Source: Druceiella hillmani (lineage: Eukaryota; Arthropoda; Insecta; Lepidoptera; Hepialidae). From it: 64,000 nt of DNA. The position numbers and the translations under genes were made by a program. The notes under the pieces are model-generated. The model was not told where the DNA came from, ran no database searches, and saw only the letters and a list, made by a program, of their open reading frames with translations. The stretch covers positions 10,468,501-10,532,500 of the forward strand of contig JAYKKI010000016.1 in assembly GCA_039881145.1 (NCBI GenBank), in the 5' to 3' direction. Within the stretch, counting starts at the first letter, position 1. Every line of letters starts with the position of its first letter. This document shows positions 23,841 to 35,235 of this stretch, one piece after another.

Positions 23841-24580
23841 TTTTATTTTCAATAAGGGTTTTACCCAAATTATTTAACATAGTATAATATTTGGTATTAT
23901 TAAATTTTTATTATTAGTTAAGAGTTTTCCCAGTTTAATTGATTATTATGGGACGAATTAATAGTAAATTTGATTATTATTTGGTACTACCGGGTATATT
24001 TCTTGGATTAGTATTTTTCGTAATTTATTCTGATACAGTTTTGTAACACTTGATGGGTTATATTAATTATTTATTGCGATTTCTTTTATAGTTTTCATTT
24101 CTTTACATAAATTAGATTTTTCTAATGGCACGGTTAATGCTCTATGAATAATCGAATGGAAGGCTGTTAACTTATGGTATAAAGGTTGTTGTAAATGACT
24201 ATTAATTATGTAGTCGACAAATGTGTCTTTTCTAAATGTACCAAATTTATGTATATGATTTTTGCGTTCTAATATGATATCTAAAAAATTACTTCATTAT
24301 CGAATTGTACCTCTAAAGTGAATTTTATATTGTTGTGTATGGAGTTGGCACAGTTGACAAACTGGTCTAATTGTCGCTCTGTACCTTGCCAATAGGTAAG
24401 GATGTCGTCTATGTATCTATAATATTATCCTGCAGTGGTCGCTAAATTACTATTTAAGAAGCCTGTTTCTAGATTGTTCATGAAGAGCTCGGTTAACAGA
24501 GGACTGAGAGGGAACCCATTGCTAGGCCATTGATTGAAAGAAATCATTTTGATCCATGGTAGCCTTTGGTCATGTATCTT
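23802..24580 (-). pseudogene. Penelope-like reverse transcriptase, C-terminal half, disrupted
   Basis: Minus-strand translation shows RT motif B (INGLAMGS, then after a one-base loss LSPLLTELFMNNLE), followed after a stop codon by the catalytic motif YYRYIDDIL (RYIDDI codons at 24418-24401). Then come thumb-like sequences (FLDIILERKNHIHKFGTF and FHSIIHRALTVPLEKSNL), also as in Penelope-like proteins. The enzyme would copy its own RNA into DNA. At least one frameshift and several stops show it is dead. Palm motifs upstream of B are absent, so the copy is truncated at its 5' end. Confidence 0.8.
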
Positions 24581-25420
24581 GAGTCATCCAGATAATCTAT
24601 ATAAACTGGTTGTTACGGAAAAAGTAGGAGGCTAGAAAACGCCATGGCCGAGTTTCTAAACCCTGGTCTGGTTAGATTATAACAAACATGAGACTTTTTT
24701 CACTACCACTCTGAGACAAGCCACAGAATGGAAGCATGGAAAGAGTTGATCGGTTTCCCCACCAAATAATTTCAAGATCAGGGAGATATTCAGTAACCTT
24801 TGGTCTTCTCACCAATTCATCTACGTTAACCTACTCCAACGATTTCTGCGAATTATTTTCTTGGGTAATTAAACATATCACACCAAGATATTTGCAATTA
24901 TTCGTAATGGAAATTCACAAAATTTCGTTTTATTGTCTAAAGTCTTGCGTTCGACAAGAAAACGAATTACACTAAATATTCCTCAATATTAACGCAATAT
25001 GAAATATGTATTAAATTTAGATTTAATAGACTTATTTTAATAATATACATTATTTATATATTTAAACAAAGGCAGACAGCGTAATGATATCAATATAATT
25101 AAAAACGTTTAATTAGATAATATATTTTATAATATCTTACCTGTTATATGACTTTTCTCCCATTTTTTCTCGGATTGAATAAGGAAACATTGTTTTTTGA
25201 AACGTTTTCAATTTAAATCAACGTATTATCAGATACAGTGTTTTTGGGAGTATGATAAAATGAAATTGGTCTCTTCTTCCATATTTAAAATTTTGTTACC
25301 TACGCCATTTGAACTCTCTCATTGTATCTCTCAGGAAACTAAGCTTAAGATCTTTAACATTAATATAAACCTGTTCAGGTATATACTTGCAGGAATTAGA
25401 CAGTTTTGTCTGAAGAACAA
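24581..25420. other. Unassigned sequence between two retro/transposon remnants
   Basis: Sequence just right of the Penelope-like remnant (24600-24990) is a little richer in G+C and open for 79 plus-strand codons at 24736-24975, but I recognise no domain. It may be the flank into which the element inserted or part of another repeat. Confidence 0.3.
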
Positions 25421-25690
25421 GTCAACCATTTGTTTTCACTTCTTTGTCCTGACTTCACTCTTTTGACAATTCCTCAGACGGAAACACCCACTTAGTTATT
25501 TGCCCATAAGTATTAGATTAATAACGCTATATCTAGCTTTCATCATCTGTGATAATATCGAATACAGCATTTGGTTGACTCCCGTCGAATTCTTCAAATA
25601 TTTCGAGACGCTAGTCAATGCGACGGTATTTTTGAGTTTCTGACAAATGATGAGTATTGACCAATGTGGTGCTAATGTGTCGGTGTGTGA
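25420..25690 (-). pseudogene. mariner-like transposase fragment
   Basis: Minus-strand translation gives RLEIFEEFDGSQPNAVFDI, then ITDDES at 25555-25536, which corresponds to the conserved mariner block carrying the first catalytic Asp (usually in a T-G/D-D-E context). After stops it continues KWVFPSEELSKE and KTNGLFFRQN, matching the next mariner segment (typically WVF.dE.., then K.mv..FF.k). Stops replace the expected Trp and other residues, and the later catalytic residues are not found, so this is a decayed internal fragment. Terminal repeats were not seen. Confidence 0.55.
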
Positions 25691-26379
25691 GTGTGTCTAT
25701 TTAAATTATTCATATCTGGAAAAAATATTTAAGCACAAGATTTCAAATCAATGGCTAAATTAATGATAATAACTTTTTTATTTTGTAATTTTTGTTGTAT
25801 TCCTTATTGAATAGTTATTTAAAATTGATAAACTTTTTTTATGAAAGCTTTTATTTCTCTATTTTTAATTCTCATGATATCTTACTCAGAAAGTCACGAA
25901 ATCACTAATAATTTAATAATAAGGTGTTTACTAAAATTTGGACTGACTTTTGCGGTGTTTTTAAAATTAATATGTACATGCATGGTTGCACGCAAACATA
26001 CATAAGTACATATCAATGATATTACCCAATTTTTATGGCGATAGTGACCTAAAAATATTAATCAAATTAAATATTCCTACTCAGCGATATATGGTGTTTA
26101 TATTTTACTAAATTACATAGACTTTTTCAAATTTAATTACCCAATTCTAATGATTAATTGGTATCTGAGGAATTATGAAGAAAATTGGTATCTACTAGCA
26201 ACTGGAAATATAATATTTTATATATCCATTGCGTGATTAATGATTCAAAGTATAGTTTATAAAATAACTGCAATTTTTTAAATATTTTTTTAGGTACCAA
26301 CCTATATTTCTATTAATATCTATGTTACTTTATTTAAACTTGCACATAAATACTTACTATTTACTTTCACGTTTTCTTG
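25691..26379. other. A+T-rich spacer
   Basis: Nothing beyond short random frames was found. Confidence 0.35.
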
Positions 26380-27118
26380 CTTAACGGATTCAAATTCAAT
26401 GAGTTTAAGGTACATCTACACGGTGACATTTCAGCAGAAGTCGTGGTAGTGTTCTGTGATGACGGTGTGGAAGTCTGTCTGTATACACAAAGAAGTTACT
26501 GCCGTGACAGCAGCATATGTGACAACTGTTGTTTTTTTATGATTTTTAGAAATCTTTGAGATAAGAGTGCACTACTTGAAACAAATCAATTAAATTTTTT
26601 AGATTTACTTCTTGAACAAAATTATTTGAATTTCTTTTAACTTCTTTGAACTAATTTATAGTTGGATATGGATGTATAACTGCAAATAGCTGCGGTAATG
26701 GAAATTAGAGAGATGTTTAAATATAAAAAAAAAATAAAAAGAAGTCTAGGAGTATTTGGACGAATAAATGAGAAGGGACTGAAAAAAAAAATATCACATC
26801 ATATAATTCATATAGAAAATAATTAAAAAAATATAAACTCAAAATATACACGTAATTTGTATATAAGACGACAGTGAATAAACAAAACAATAACATATCG
26901 CAATCTAGAAAATTATAACTAATAATTCCCATTTTTGACGTCGAGGGCGCACAATGTCGTGGCAGTCGGGACAACCATAGCCGCGCTTGATAGCGCGACG
27001 GTAGCAGTCAGCCAATGACAGTAACTGTCATAAGTTGTATATACGGTGATAGTTGATAGCAGTGGTAGTGACAAGCACTGCCATGATGGTAACTGTCGCA
27101 CGAACTATCGTCGTCTAA
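26380..27118. other. G+C-richer island, function unknown
   Basis: Two patches, 26400-26535 and 26940-27115, are markedly richer in G+C than the flanks and full of GTGACAG/CTGTCAC-type words (for example GACAGTAACTGTC). Both strands stay open for about 60 codons in places, but no frame has a recognisable domain, and 26560-26930 between them is plain A+T-rich DNA. The right patch abuts the 113-bp repeat array, so the whole may be one old repeat cluster. Confidence 0.35.
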
Positions 27119-28015
27119 ATGTTGCTTAACTCTTCACCACTGACAAGTTTCTGTCACTACATTTTGGGTCTATCATCAGACATTGACCACCACTTGGAAG
27201 CAAAGAAATCTTCAAACAAATTAAACGGACCCAAAATCGATGAACCTACCATAAGCAGTTCCAGTTATAACTTGGCGTTTCTGTCAGCAGATCATGGCCG
27301 CCACTTGTAACTAAAAGACTCGTCACATAAATGAAACGAACTTAAAGTCAGCGAATCTACCTTTCGCTATTAGGAGTTCCAGTTGTCACCCGCCTGTTCT
27401 GTATATACACTGGTCATTACTTTGGACCAGAAAATTTGTAAAGAAAAGTTAAACGAGCGTAAATATAATGAACTTCTCCTCATTAACAAGCATTCTTCAC
27501 TCTTTATGACAAAATAAATTGTTAAAATAAGTCAAACTAATCCAAACTTGATAAAACTACTCCTCACGATGGAGGAATACTGTACCATCATTTCGTCTCT
27601 ATCATCGAATCCTGACCAATACTTGAGAGTAAAAGCCTCACCGAGAAAAGAAAGTGTTTAAGGAAAAATCTACTCTTCGCCATTGAGGAGTTTTTGTCAT
27701 CACATTCCGACTCCATAATCAGATCCTAGTCACTATTTATAACCATTTGGCCCGTCAATATAAGTTGAATGAGCCTAAATTCAATGACCTGAATGAGGAT
27801 GAATTCACCTTCCAACACCATAATCAGACACTGATCACCATATATGATTAAAGTACTTATAAAGACAGGTCAAAATAGTTCAAACTCGGTAATAGTTTTT
27901 TTCAAATGGGTTTTGTATTCTCATTAATTGAAGCGTTCCTTAGGATACCACCCGAGTCCATTTTCAGGTTCCGATCATTTTTTTATTGGGGAAAAAAACA
28001 TTAGTGAAAACTGGT
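27119..28015. repeat. Degenerate tandem array, unit about 113 bp
   Basis: The motif ATCAGA.....GACCACCACTTG recurs in diverged form at about 27173, 27285, 27398, 27595, 27711, 27819 and 27958. Each copy sits in a unit that also carries GAGGAGTTCCTGTCATCAC-like and AAACGAACCTAAA-like words. Most spacings are 108-116 bases; one shortened unit makes a gap near 27500 and the last is about 139. The period is not a multiple of three and neither strand stays open, so this is an old minisatellite or satellite rather than a protein repeat. Confidence 0.7.
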
Positions 28016-28329
28016 TAACGCGTTTCGTAGTAACAGATACATAACAACATTTTTATGCGTCGAATTTTGAAACTCCTCCATTTTTGCAGTAAGTTAAAAG
28101 TGGTCCTTTTATAGAATTGATCATACTAAAAAACTAATCTTTTTTTTTCAAGGTACCTCTAGAAAAACATTAAATTTTTCCTCGTCTATAAAATTAAATT
28201 GCTACAAAAACATTTCCGAATTACGTGGTATTTTCCTGTTTGTTTCCTTTGTGTTATAAAACATTACCTCTGTTCTATTATCATAATATTGCGTAATATA
28301 TTTTCACTGCGCCGACACTTGACAAATAA

Positions 28330-29320
28330 ATAGACGTTTTTGTTTGATAAACTATACGTCTTTTTAGAAATAAAAAACAAAACTCCTCTACTAAGCACTT
28401 TCTAACTACTCTAATAAATCACGGTACCGTAAACCGCACTAACCGCCCTAACGTAAACAAACTTTTCACCAAATAGAACTGGATAAACGGAATGTGGCCA
28501 GATATAATACTTCACTTTATTATGCTTATGTATGTACGTTAGAGACGTAGTCACTCGTTAAGTCGTAAGGCACAAATATGTCAAATGTTTATTCCTTTCA
28601 TGTTTATTATTAGTAGAATACCCTTAATTTTGTTATTTATTTAAGAATATAATTCACAAGTAAATAATTATTTAAATTCATTTATTAAGGGGTGGTATGT
28701 TCCATATTTACGTATCTTGTTGATAAATATATTAAGGAAAACGCTTTACGTAAAAACTTTAAATTTAGCATAATGATAAAATATTCCAACCCACACGTAT
28801 ACGGTAAAGCTTAAAAATATTCATTTAAATATTTTAGATTTGGAAAATTAAGTTATGTAAATATGCCCACAAACCATTGTCACCAAATTTACATATATGT
28901 AATAGAAAGGCTACATTGAGCGCTTTTACAGTGTTCTTTAGTAAAAAAATCAACCTTCGTTGTTTTGACAAATTCTGTCACAATTGCTACAAATTCACCT
29001 AAATAATTTGTTTTCTTGCAGACTGTAATAACATAATGTTTTTATTGAAACTCTAAGCGTCGTAATGGAGTGTTGTAATTAAGCACGGGTATTACTATAG
29101 AATACAACATTCTTGACTGTTGATGTTATGTTAAAACATATTATTTCTTAATTGAAACCAAGACAAATCCTTTCAAATAATGGTATAAAACATAATAAAT
29201 TTGAAATAACTGTTTCCTTTTCATTTTCATTCCTTGTTGATTTTTCTTTTATATATAGTGCGTTCTATCTGGTTTTATAATTTTTTTAACTATGCTAGTA
29301 AAATGGCTTTTAGATGTTTT
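28330..29320 (+). repeat. Duplicated block, copy 1
   Basis: Two parts match the block at 52.25-54.53 kb in the same order and orientation. About 28385-28520 (AAACCGCACTAA, then CCAAAT.GAACT.GA.AAACGG) matches 52310-52445. About 29030-29150 (CATAATGT..TTTTATTGAAA, then ACGGGTATTA) matches 54260-54370, and ATGCTAGTAAA at 29292-29302 matches 54475-54485. By eye, local identity is about 70-75%. No protein-coding capacity is recognised, so it may be an old segmental duplication or two copies of an unknown repeat. Confidence 0.6.
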
Positions 29321-31590
29321 ATGCTAGAATTAATATTAGTATAAAACTTTTTTCTCTTATCGCAGATGCTTTATTCGAGAATTTCATTATGGCATGTTTT
29401 ATGAAATTCGTTGTAACTTACCAATATTTTAAATTAAAAAATTATGATATTCATCGTTGTAAACAATGAACTAAAAAAATACTAACAAAAAATTGTGAGG
29501 GTATTCAAATAATTATGAAATAAATAATTAATAATATAACGGTGTTCATTTCGTTTTTGCTTTTAAATTATTCAAAATACATGTTAACTAGCCCTTACTT
29601 AAATATATTCCATTAGAATATTAAATGTATTATATCACAATATTTAGGGTAAAGCCGACACTTATTTTTTAAATAGTTGCAAACTTATCACGTGTATTTT
29701 TAACAATGTAAAACCGTGTTGAGCTAAACAAGGAGAAAATTCACTTATTAATGCCGCTATAGGCACTCAGTTAGCCAGTTTGGGAAATGCAATTGAACAT
29801 AATAGAAATTTAAGGTGGTAATTGATTGTATTTAGGTGACATTAATATAAAATGTAGTCAGTTCAGGTAACGGGTTATTTAATGAATTCCTCCATTCACT
29901 AAAATTCGTGGTCGAGACTAAAACGACACATATAATGTTTCAATTACATGTGTCGTTTGAGTTTATGAGTCATTTAAAATTACGCTAAGACTTATCATAT
30001 CGTAGTATTACTTTAATCAATTACTTCAATAGAAGTAATACAATATAACAATTATGAAGCTCAAGCGTCTTATCTACAAATCTGATTTATCTCAAACGAT
30101 GTAAATGCCTATTATATTCTTAACGGATATGACATTATCGTTAGATCTCCTAAATATGAGATTTCGAATCCATCGTTCTAGTTTTCCGATAAACTTCAAT
30201 AAATTTCTAGTGATGTTGTTTTCTCATTATTTTGAATTTAGCAGCATCAGTAATAGAAGGTTAACATATGTGAATATTTTTAGCAATACATATTACGAAA
30301 ATGTCTAGAATAGTTTTGGGATCCTCGTAGTTTATGGGTGTGAGGAGTCGTCACCGATTTGGGATAATTTAAATCAATGCCACGGAAACTTTAATATTTG
30401 TAGCATTTCAAGGACAACGTACATGTTTATGTCAATGTAAAAAAGAGATTTTCATATTTTAAAAATCTTGATTCTCTCTTTAAAGTTTTAAGTGCGGTAT
30501 TGAACTTTTCTGTTCAAAAAAAGCACAGTCTCGCATTAGCAATGGTTCGAACAGCCGTATTGCTATAAATAGTGGCATATAATCTGTATCAACTGCCGAA
30601 AGTAAACACCGCTGTTATACCCGCTACTTTAAATATATATTCTTGGTTAATATCATGTAATGGATCTTATGTTAATTTAATGCTTCGTCGTTGTTTCTAT
30701 CGTGCATATAATTATTTGAAGCCAGCCAATTATAGACAAAAAGATACAAAAATTTTATAAGAAGGCAACAATTTTATAGCTGTGACATATTATTTAAAAA
30801 CATTCTAAAATAAAAAAATCGGAATAATTTTCTTTTTATATTTTTACTTCATAGGCAAAATAATTCGCCAAAAATTTATTGTCTGTATCTCCCAAAAAAA
30901 AATTTAAAGAAATTGTTAAATATTAATCTAAATTTAACTTATTTTTATTTTATGTGCATAAAGATATTTTAAAATATTTTCTAACTTACATATCTACTTC
31001 ACTTACCTATATACTATATGTATGCCAACAGATATTAATATGTTTACACTCATAACTTTATACCCCTGGTAAATATTATTAAAACAATATTTAAGGTTGA
31101 CAAGATGTAAGTCAAAATTTAACACACATCTTATAAATGTTGACAATATTACTTGCAACAGTAACAACTTATGGCAAAGATACGCGGTCAAATTTGTCCG
31201 GGTCGGTGAAATATGTAACAGCGGCCATTTTCTCTGTGCAAATATAAAAATAACTATCAATTAAACTCTAGATATATCGAAAGTCTATGATTATACTGAA
31301 ACGGAAATAATGGCATCGCTTTGGCAAAAAATTTATGTTTTAAATTAGAAACATATTTCTTAGGTTATATCTCTTGTTTTTTATATTGGGGAGTGCCAAT
31401 TTTTTATTTCAAAATTTTGATTTTTGCAATTTATTATCACCAATGCTAGTAACTGACGTAAATGAAATACCAGTAGTGTCTAAATATTAGCCTTCTGTTG
31501 GTTTTAATGCCAATATTATTTATTCAATTTATTTACTCAGATACGATGGCTCCATATGATTACACAAAAAAATCTAAAAATGGATAAATT
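29321..31590. other. A+T-rich spacer
   Basis: A perfect 11-bp inverted repeat (AAACGACACAT at 29921-29931, ATGTGTCGTTT at 29948-29958) is the only clear structure. The short ORFs at 30105-30308, 30572-30760 and 31003-31260 show no domain. Confidence 0.4.
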
Positions 31591-32270
31591 AAAAAAAATT
31601 ACAGAAAACATACCATGCTATAAATTTGACAACAGCTCTTGAAGTTGTAAAATATGGCATATCAAAGAAAATAGCCTCCAAATCTTTTATAGTACCCAGA
31701 GGAACAATTCAATTTAGATTACGAAGTTAATATCATATAAAGCTTCAAGGTCAATCTCCAATTCTAAAAAATAATAAAGAAACACTTTAGTGGCATGCCT
31801 CAAAGATAGCGGTCAAAAAGTTTTTCTTGACAAAAATTAGATTTACAGTTAAATGTAGCTAAATTCTTAAAAAAATCTAATAGAAGAGATTCATATAAAG
31901 ATGATGTACTAGGGAAAATGTGGTACCAGCCATTCTGACAAGGAAATCTATAAAAAACTCCGTAGGCTCTAAAAACTGGTTGCGCAATTGTTGCAAAGCA
32001 AAATATTAAACGTTGTTTCATTGACATTGATACGAGTTTAAAAGAAAACCAATTTTAAGATATTATTTTTGACCCCAGTAGTGCATTTAATGGTGATAAA
32101 GGCAATAAAGATATAAATTAGAAAGAAAAGGCCTGTGCAAATTCTACCTTGGCTGTTTTATTTACACTAATGTCAATATTTATGCTAATGGCAATAATGG
32201 CGCTAATGGCAATGTTACTCCTCCAATGATGCTTTTTCCAAATAGAAGATTAACAAAGGAAATAATTCAA
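31590..32270 (+). pseudogene. pogo-like (CENP-B/pipsqueak HTH) transposase remnant
   Basis: Read across frames, the plus strand shows the N-terminal pipsqueak-type helix-turn-helix TTALEVVKYGISKKIASKSF and VPRGTIQFRL (31629-31720). Next is the CENP-B-type second DNA-binding region with GKMWYQPF (about 31914-31937), then QNIKRCFIDIDTSLKENQF. The start of the DDE domain FDPSSAFNGDKG (32069-32104) keeps the first catalytic Asp but has Lys where Glu normally follows. Last comes a stretch ending PPMMLFPNRR (32219-32248), as in pogo/Tigger proteins. Several frameshifts and stops are present. An internal short duplication expands the ANGN segment before PPMM. Later catalytic residues were not found. 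Confidence 0.7.
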
Positions 32271-33299
32271 CAGTGTCATATAATTAATAAGCTATACTTA
32301 ATGGATGCAATACAAATTATTATATGAATACACAAAAAAATTGTTGGTACCCTTCCCTAAAACACAAAAAATACAGAAAAATAAACATTTAGAGCAGATG
32401 CAGGATATAACAAAAAATATAACAATAAGTCAAGGGAGATATTCTCGGAATATCACTAAAAATCAAGAAATACCCGAGAATGAGGCAATATATCAAAAAG
32501 GGATGAATAAAAACAATTTCAAATTTTCATTTGTAGACCATAAAAATGATTTGATGATGAGTTTATTAACAAAGGAATATTGAAGTTTACAATGTTGAAG
32601 TTTACAAAACTAAAATTTGTAACGTTTATTTTCATTGCGACAAACCTACAGATGCAGCCATTCACTCTCAAGACACCTTTGTTACTCAGTGGTAAATACG
32701 TAGTTTATCGCATATTTATATGCCATTGTGGTTAGTAAACAACATTAAACTGTATCAAATTGATAGCTTTAATGAAAATGAGAGAAAAAAACTAGTCCAC
32801 AGCTCTCATTCAAATTTTCCATGCAGGGCATGATGCAATCATGCAAACAAAAGATCCTAAAGCGACTTCAAAGCTAAACTCCATTGGCGCAACGGTTACC
32901 TTAAATATCGTTGTCTTTCACTTGATAAATATGGATAAACTGCTACTGTACGAAATTGATTAAAGGTGAATAGTATGATACGATTCCCTAATTCCAAAAA
33001 TGTTCGCTGCTCACATTAACCTTAAACTATACAGTTGGATGAAATCAATCCAATATGTTATTAAAAACATAAATAAAAGGAGCATTAAGTTACGACAACG
33101 TTCTTATTAATATATACCAAATTAGTTTGACGTTATAGTATATAAACGTCAAACAAATTTGGAAAATATTATTCCGGACGTTGTCGTAATTATTTGGAGA
33201 TCATAAGCGGTACGATGGATTTTAACATTTATTATGCATAAACAAGCACCTAAGATCACTCTTACTGTTCATTAAACGGTAAGGTAGAGGTGATCGGAG
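32271..33299. other. Unassigned sequence, possibly the 5' part of the Helitron remnant
   Basis: A 92-codon plus ORF at 32305-32583 is Lys/Asn/Gln-rich and unlike any family I know. It follows the pogo-like remnant directly but does not resemble a DDE domain. From 32600 on, short frames such as LWLVNNIKLYQIDSF may belong to a Helitron N-terminus but are too weak to call. The foldback at 33090-33189 sits inside this stretch. Confidence 0.3.
33090..33189. repeat. 100-bp foldback (near-palindromic) element
   Basis: The ends TTACGACAACGT and ACGTTGTCGTAA pair perfectly, the inner arms AAATTAGTTTGACGTT and AACGTCAAACAAATTT pair with one mismatch, and the sequence between them pairs partly, giving arms of about 46 bases around a small loop. 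This is the architecture of a foldback or MITE-type insertion. It lies at the left edge of the Helitron coding remnant. Confidence 0.7.
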
Positions 33300-35235
33300 G
33301 AGCTCACCTTATTGTTCGTTTAAAAAATGTGCAATATTATATTTTACCAAAAACAACATCAATGATATTGAAAACAATCTACGGGCTATAACATTAATGC
33401 CATTTTTTAAGTAATTCGGTGCTTCAGACAATATTTTGGAAACCTTTGCAAATGACAAAGTTCCAAGTTATTACACGTAGAATAATGCTAAAAGATGTTT
33501 CAACGTAAGAAGCAAGGCAGAGTGCCTTGGTTTAAAGGTTTCCAGTCCTTTGCAGAGTCTATGAAGTTCATCCTAACAATGGCGAATGTTTTTATTTGAG
33601 GATGTTACTTCACTCAATTAAAGGCTCTGTTTCTTTTGGAAACTTTGGAACTTTATCATAAGTTGATAAGTAACTCTTAATAAATAGTTACTTATAATAT
33701 ATATCTATTAAGCACCGTGCAAAGCGATGTTTCTTTTAGAGGACGATTCACATTCAGACAACACATGGTCGCTGTTGTATGTTTTTCATCAAGATTTTTG
33801 ACGTATTTATTAGCCATTATCGTAGTATATTGACAGGTAACCAACTGTTTAATTCTAGAAAAGAAATTTCAAAAAAATACGGCAGAATATATTTTGATTT
33901 AAAAACACTTAGGACTATCAAACAACTGACATTCATTATGACTACTATATATTTGAGGAAGTTTTGTTTGAACTAAACAAAACGGTGAAATTATTTTCGT
34001 GTAAATAAAAAAAAATTGTAGACTAATTGATACCGGTAAATATAATAAACTTGGATGCGACTAATGTTAAATATTTAAGAAATACTTTGTATGAACCATC
34101 AATATTGTTACAAGATGTCACTCAAGTCGAACATTGTGTAAACATAGAGCCAAGAGAATATGTGATATTTTAATGTGTTCCATAAATACTAACGAAAGAA
34201 AAATATATTTGTCCGGTACTTCAGGAGGCTCGATTAAACATTTTTAATAAATCTATTGCTATTCAAATTAAGAAACTTTGGTATAATAGCTTTAGCTGTC
34301 GCATCATCTGGTATCATATCTGCATTTTTGAGAAGAGACCAAAAGGCTCGCGCGAATTGCAAAGTATACAATCATGATAGCACAAGTGCATGAGCAATTT
34401 CAAAAAGTAATACAAATAAATTCGTACGGGACTGTTCTTTAAGGGTTTGATATGAGACTCTAATATCAAAGGAGACTTCTATTGAAACATTTGATAGAAA
34501 AAAATTGTGCAAAATAAATTCTTCTTTCGATGGTTGTAAAGGTTTTTTTTTAATGACTTTTGCCATATTTTACTATTTAAATAGAGAGGTAAGAACTTTG
34601 ATGAAGTGAATGCTTTTCTGTTTTTATTTTTCGCTACATTTGATTATATTGGACTTTAAAATCAGGAAATATATTTTAACATTATAAACACTAAGTCATT
34701 TGCTTGACTCAAAAGACGGATAATTTTATCATTTACCAGCGAGTAAGTAGGAAAAGGCAATAACTTAATTCTTTTCAAAATCCATGCACCAACTCAAGTA
34801 TATAATTCTGTGGACAAAGTACTGGAACTTTCTGAACCCCAAAATATCTGGTACTATGTTATTAAGAACCTTTCCCACAAAATCTGGTACTATATTATTA
34901 AGAACCGTAATCCTCCCAAATTATGTAATGTAAAAGCCTAATAAAATCCTTAAAAACTGATTAAGTCCAAAATTTTAACTAACTCTGGGATTAGGGATAC
35001 CATGTTAATTCATTGAAATCTTATAATATAATTAGGTCTACCTTTTTAATTCAAACGCTTGAAGTTTTGTGTAAAATTTTCATTTGCTATGACTATTGAC
35101 ATAGTACAAAGTCTCAAAACCCCGGAATTTTTCCAAATTTAATTGTCTCATGTCGTGGGAAATCACTGAAGGTCTCTTGGTTAGTAAGTACGCTTGATTT
35201 TCTCACATTTTACACACTCGATAACTGAGATCCCA
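33300..35235 (+). pseudogene. Helitron Rep/helicase remnant
   Basis: Successive plus-strand frames carry blocks of the Helitron-encoded helicase in the right order: NNLRAITLMPFFK and FANDKVPSYYT (33370-33480); VHPNNGECFYLRMLLHSIKG (33568-33627); CKAMFLLEDDSHSDNT (about 33718-33765); ALAVASSGIIS (34291-34323), the region after the Walker A site; YIIKNRNPPKLCN (34891-34929); and VKFSFAMTIDIVQSLKTP (about 35070-35123), the degenerate form of the late helicase motif usually read FAMTINKSQGQ. Helitrons move by rolling-circle replication using such Rep-helicase proteins. Many frameshifts and stops are present and the Rep catalytic His/Tyr motifs were not found, so this is a dead, truncated copy. 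A 37-bp tandem duplication at 34841-34906 lies inside it. Confidence 0.75.
34841..34906. repeat. Short direct duplication inside the Helitron remnant
   Basis: TATCTGGTACTATGTTATTA and its near copy ATCTGGTACTATATTATTA, each followed by AGAACC, are repeated about 37 bases apart. The repeat duplicates the codons for the YYIIKN block. Confidence 0.75.

Larger units (their letters stand above)
22990..24580 (-). mobile_element. Truncated Penelope-like retroelement (copy C)
   Basis: From high to low coordinates on the minus strand this interval holds a reverse transcriptase remnant (about 24575-23840), a GIY-YIG endonuclease-like region (about 23840-23535), a noncoding 3' part, and a hammerhead ribozyme motif (23142-23097) followed by the shared terminal sequence. 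This order, reverse transcriptase then GIY-YIG then ribozyme-bearing repeat, is diagnostic of endonuclease-bearing Penelope-like elements. The N-terminal part of the protein is missing: recognisable sequence stops just upstream of RT motif B near 24575. At the other end, a segment at about 22990-23030 (TTGAATACGTTTGGCGTTAA) is the inverse of sequence in copies A and B, so the element has inverted terminal pieces. Confidence 0.8.

Noticed and set aside
31800..32027. 75-codon minus ORF
   Set aside because: Antisense shadow of the pogo-like transposase remnant.
32305..32583. 92-codon ORF after the pogo-like remnant
   Set aside because: Lys/Asn/Gln-rich low-complexity protein with no domain; it probably lies in noncoding transposon debris.
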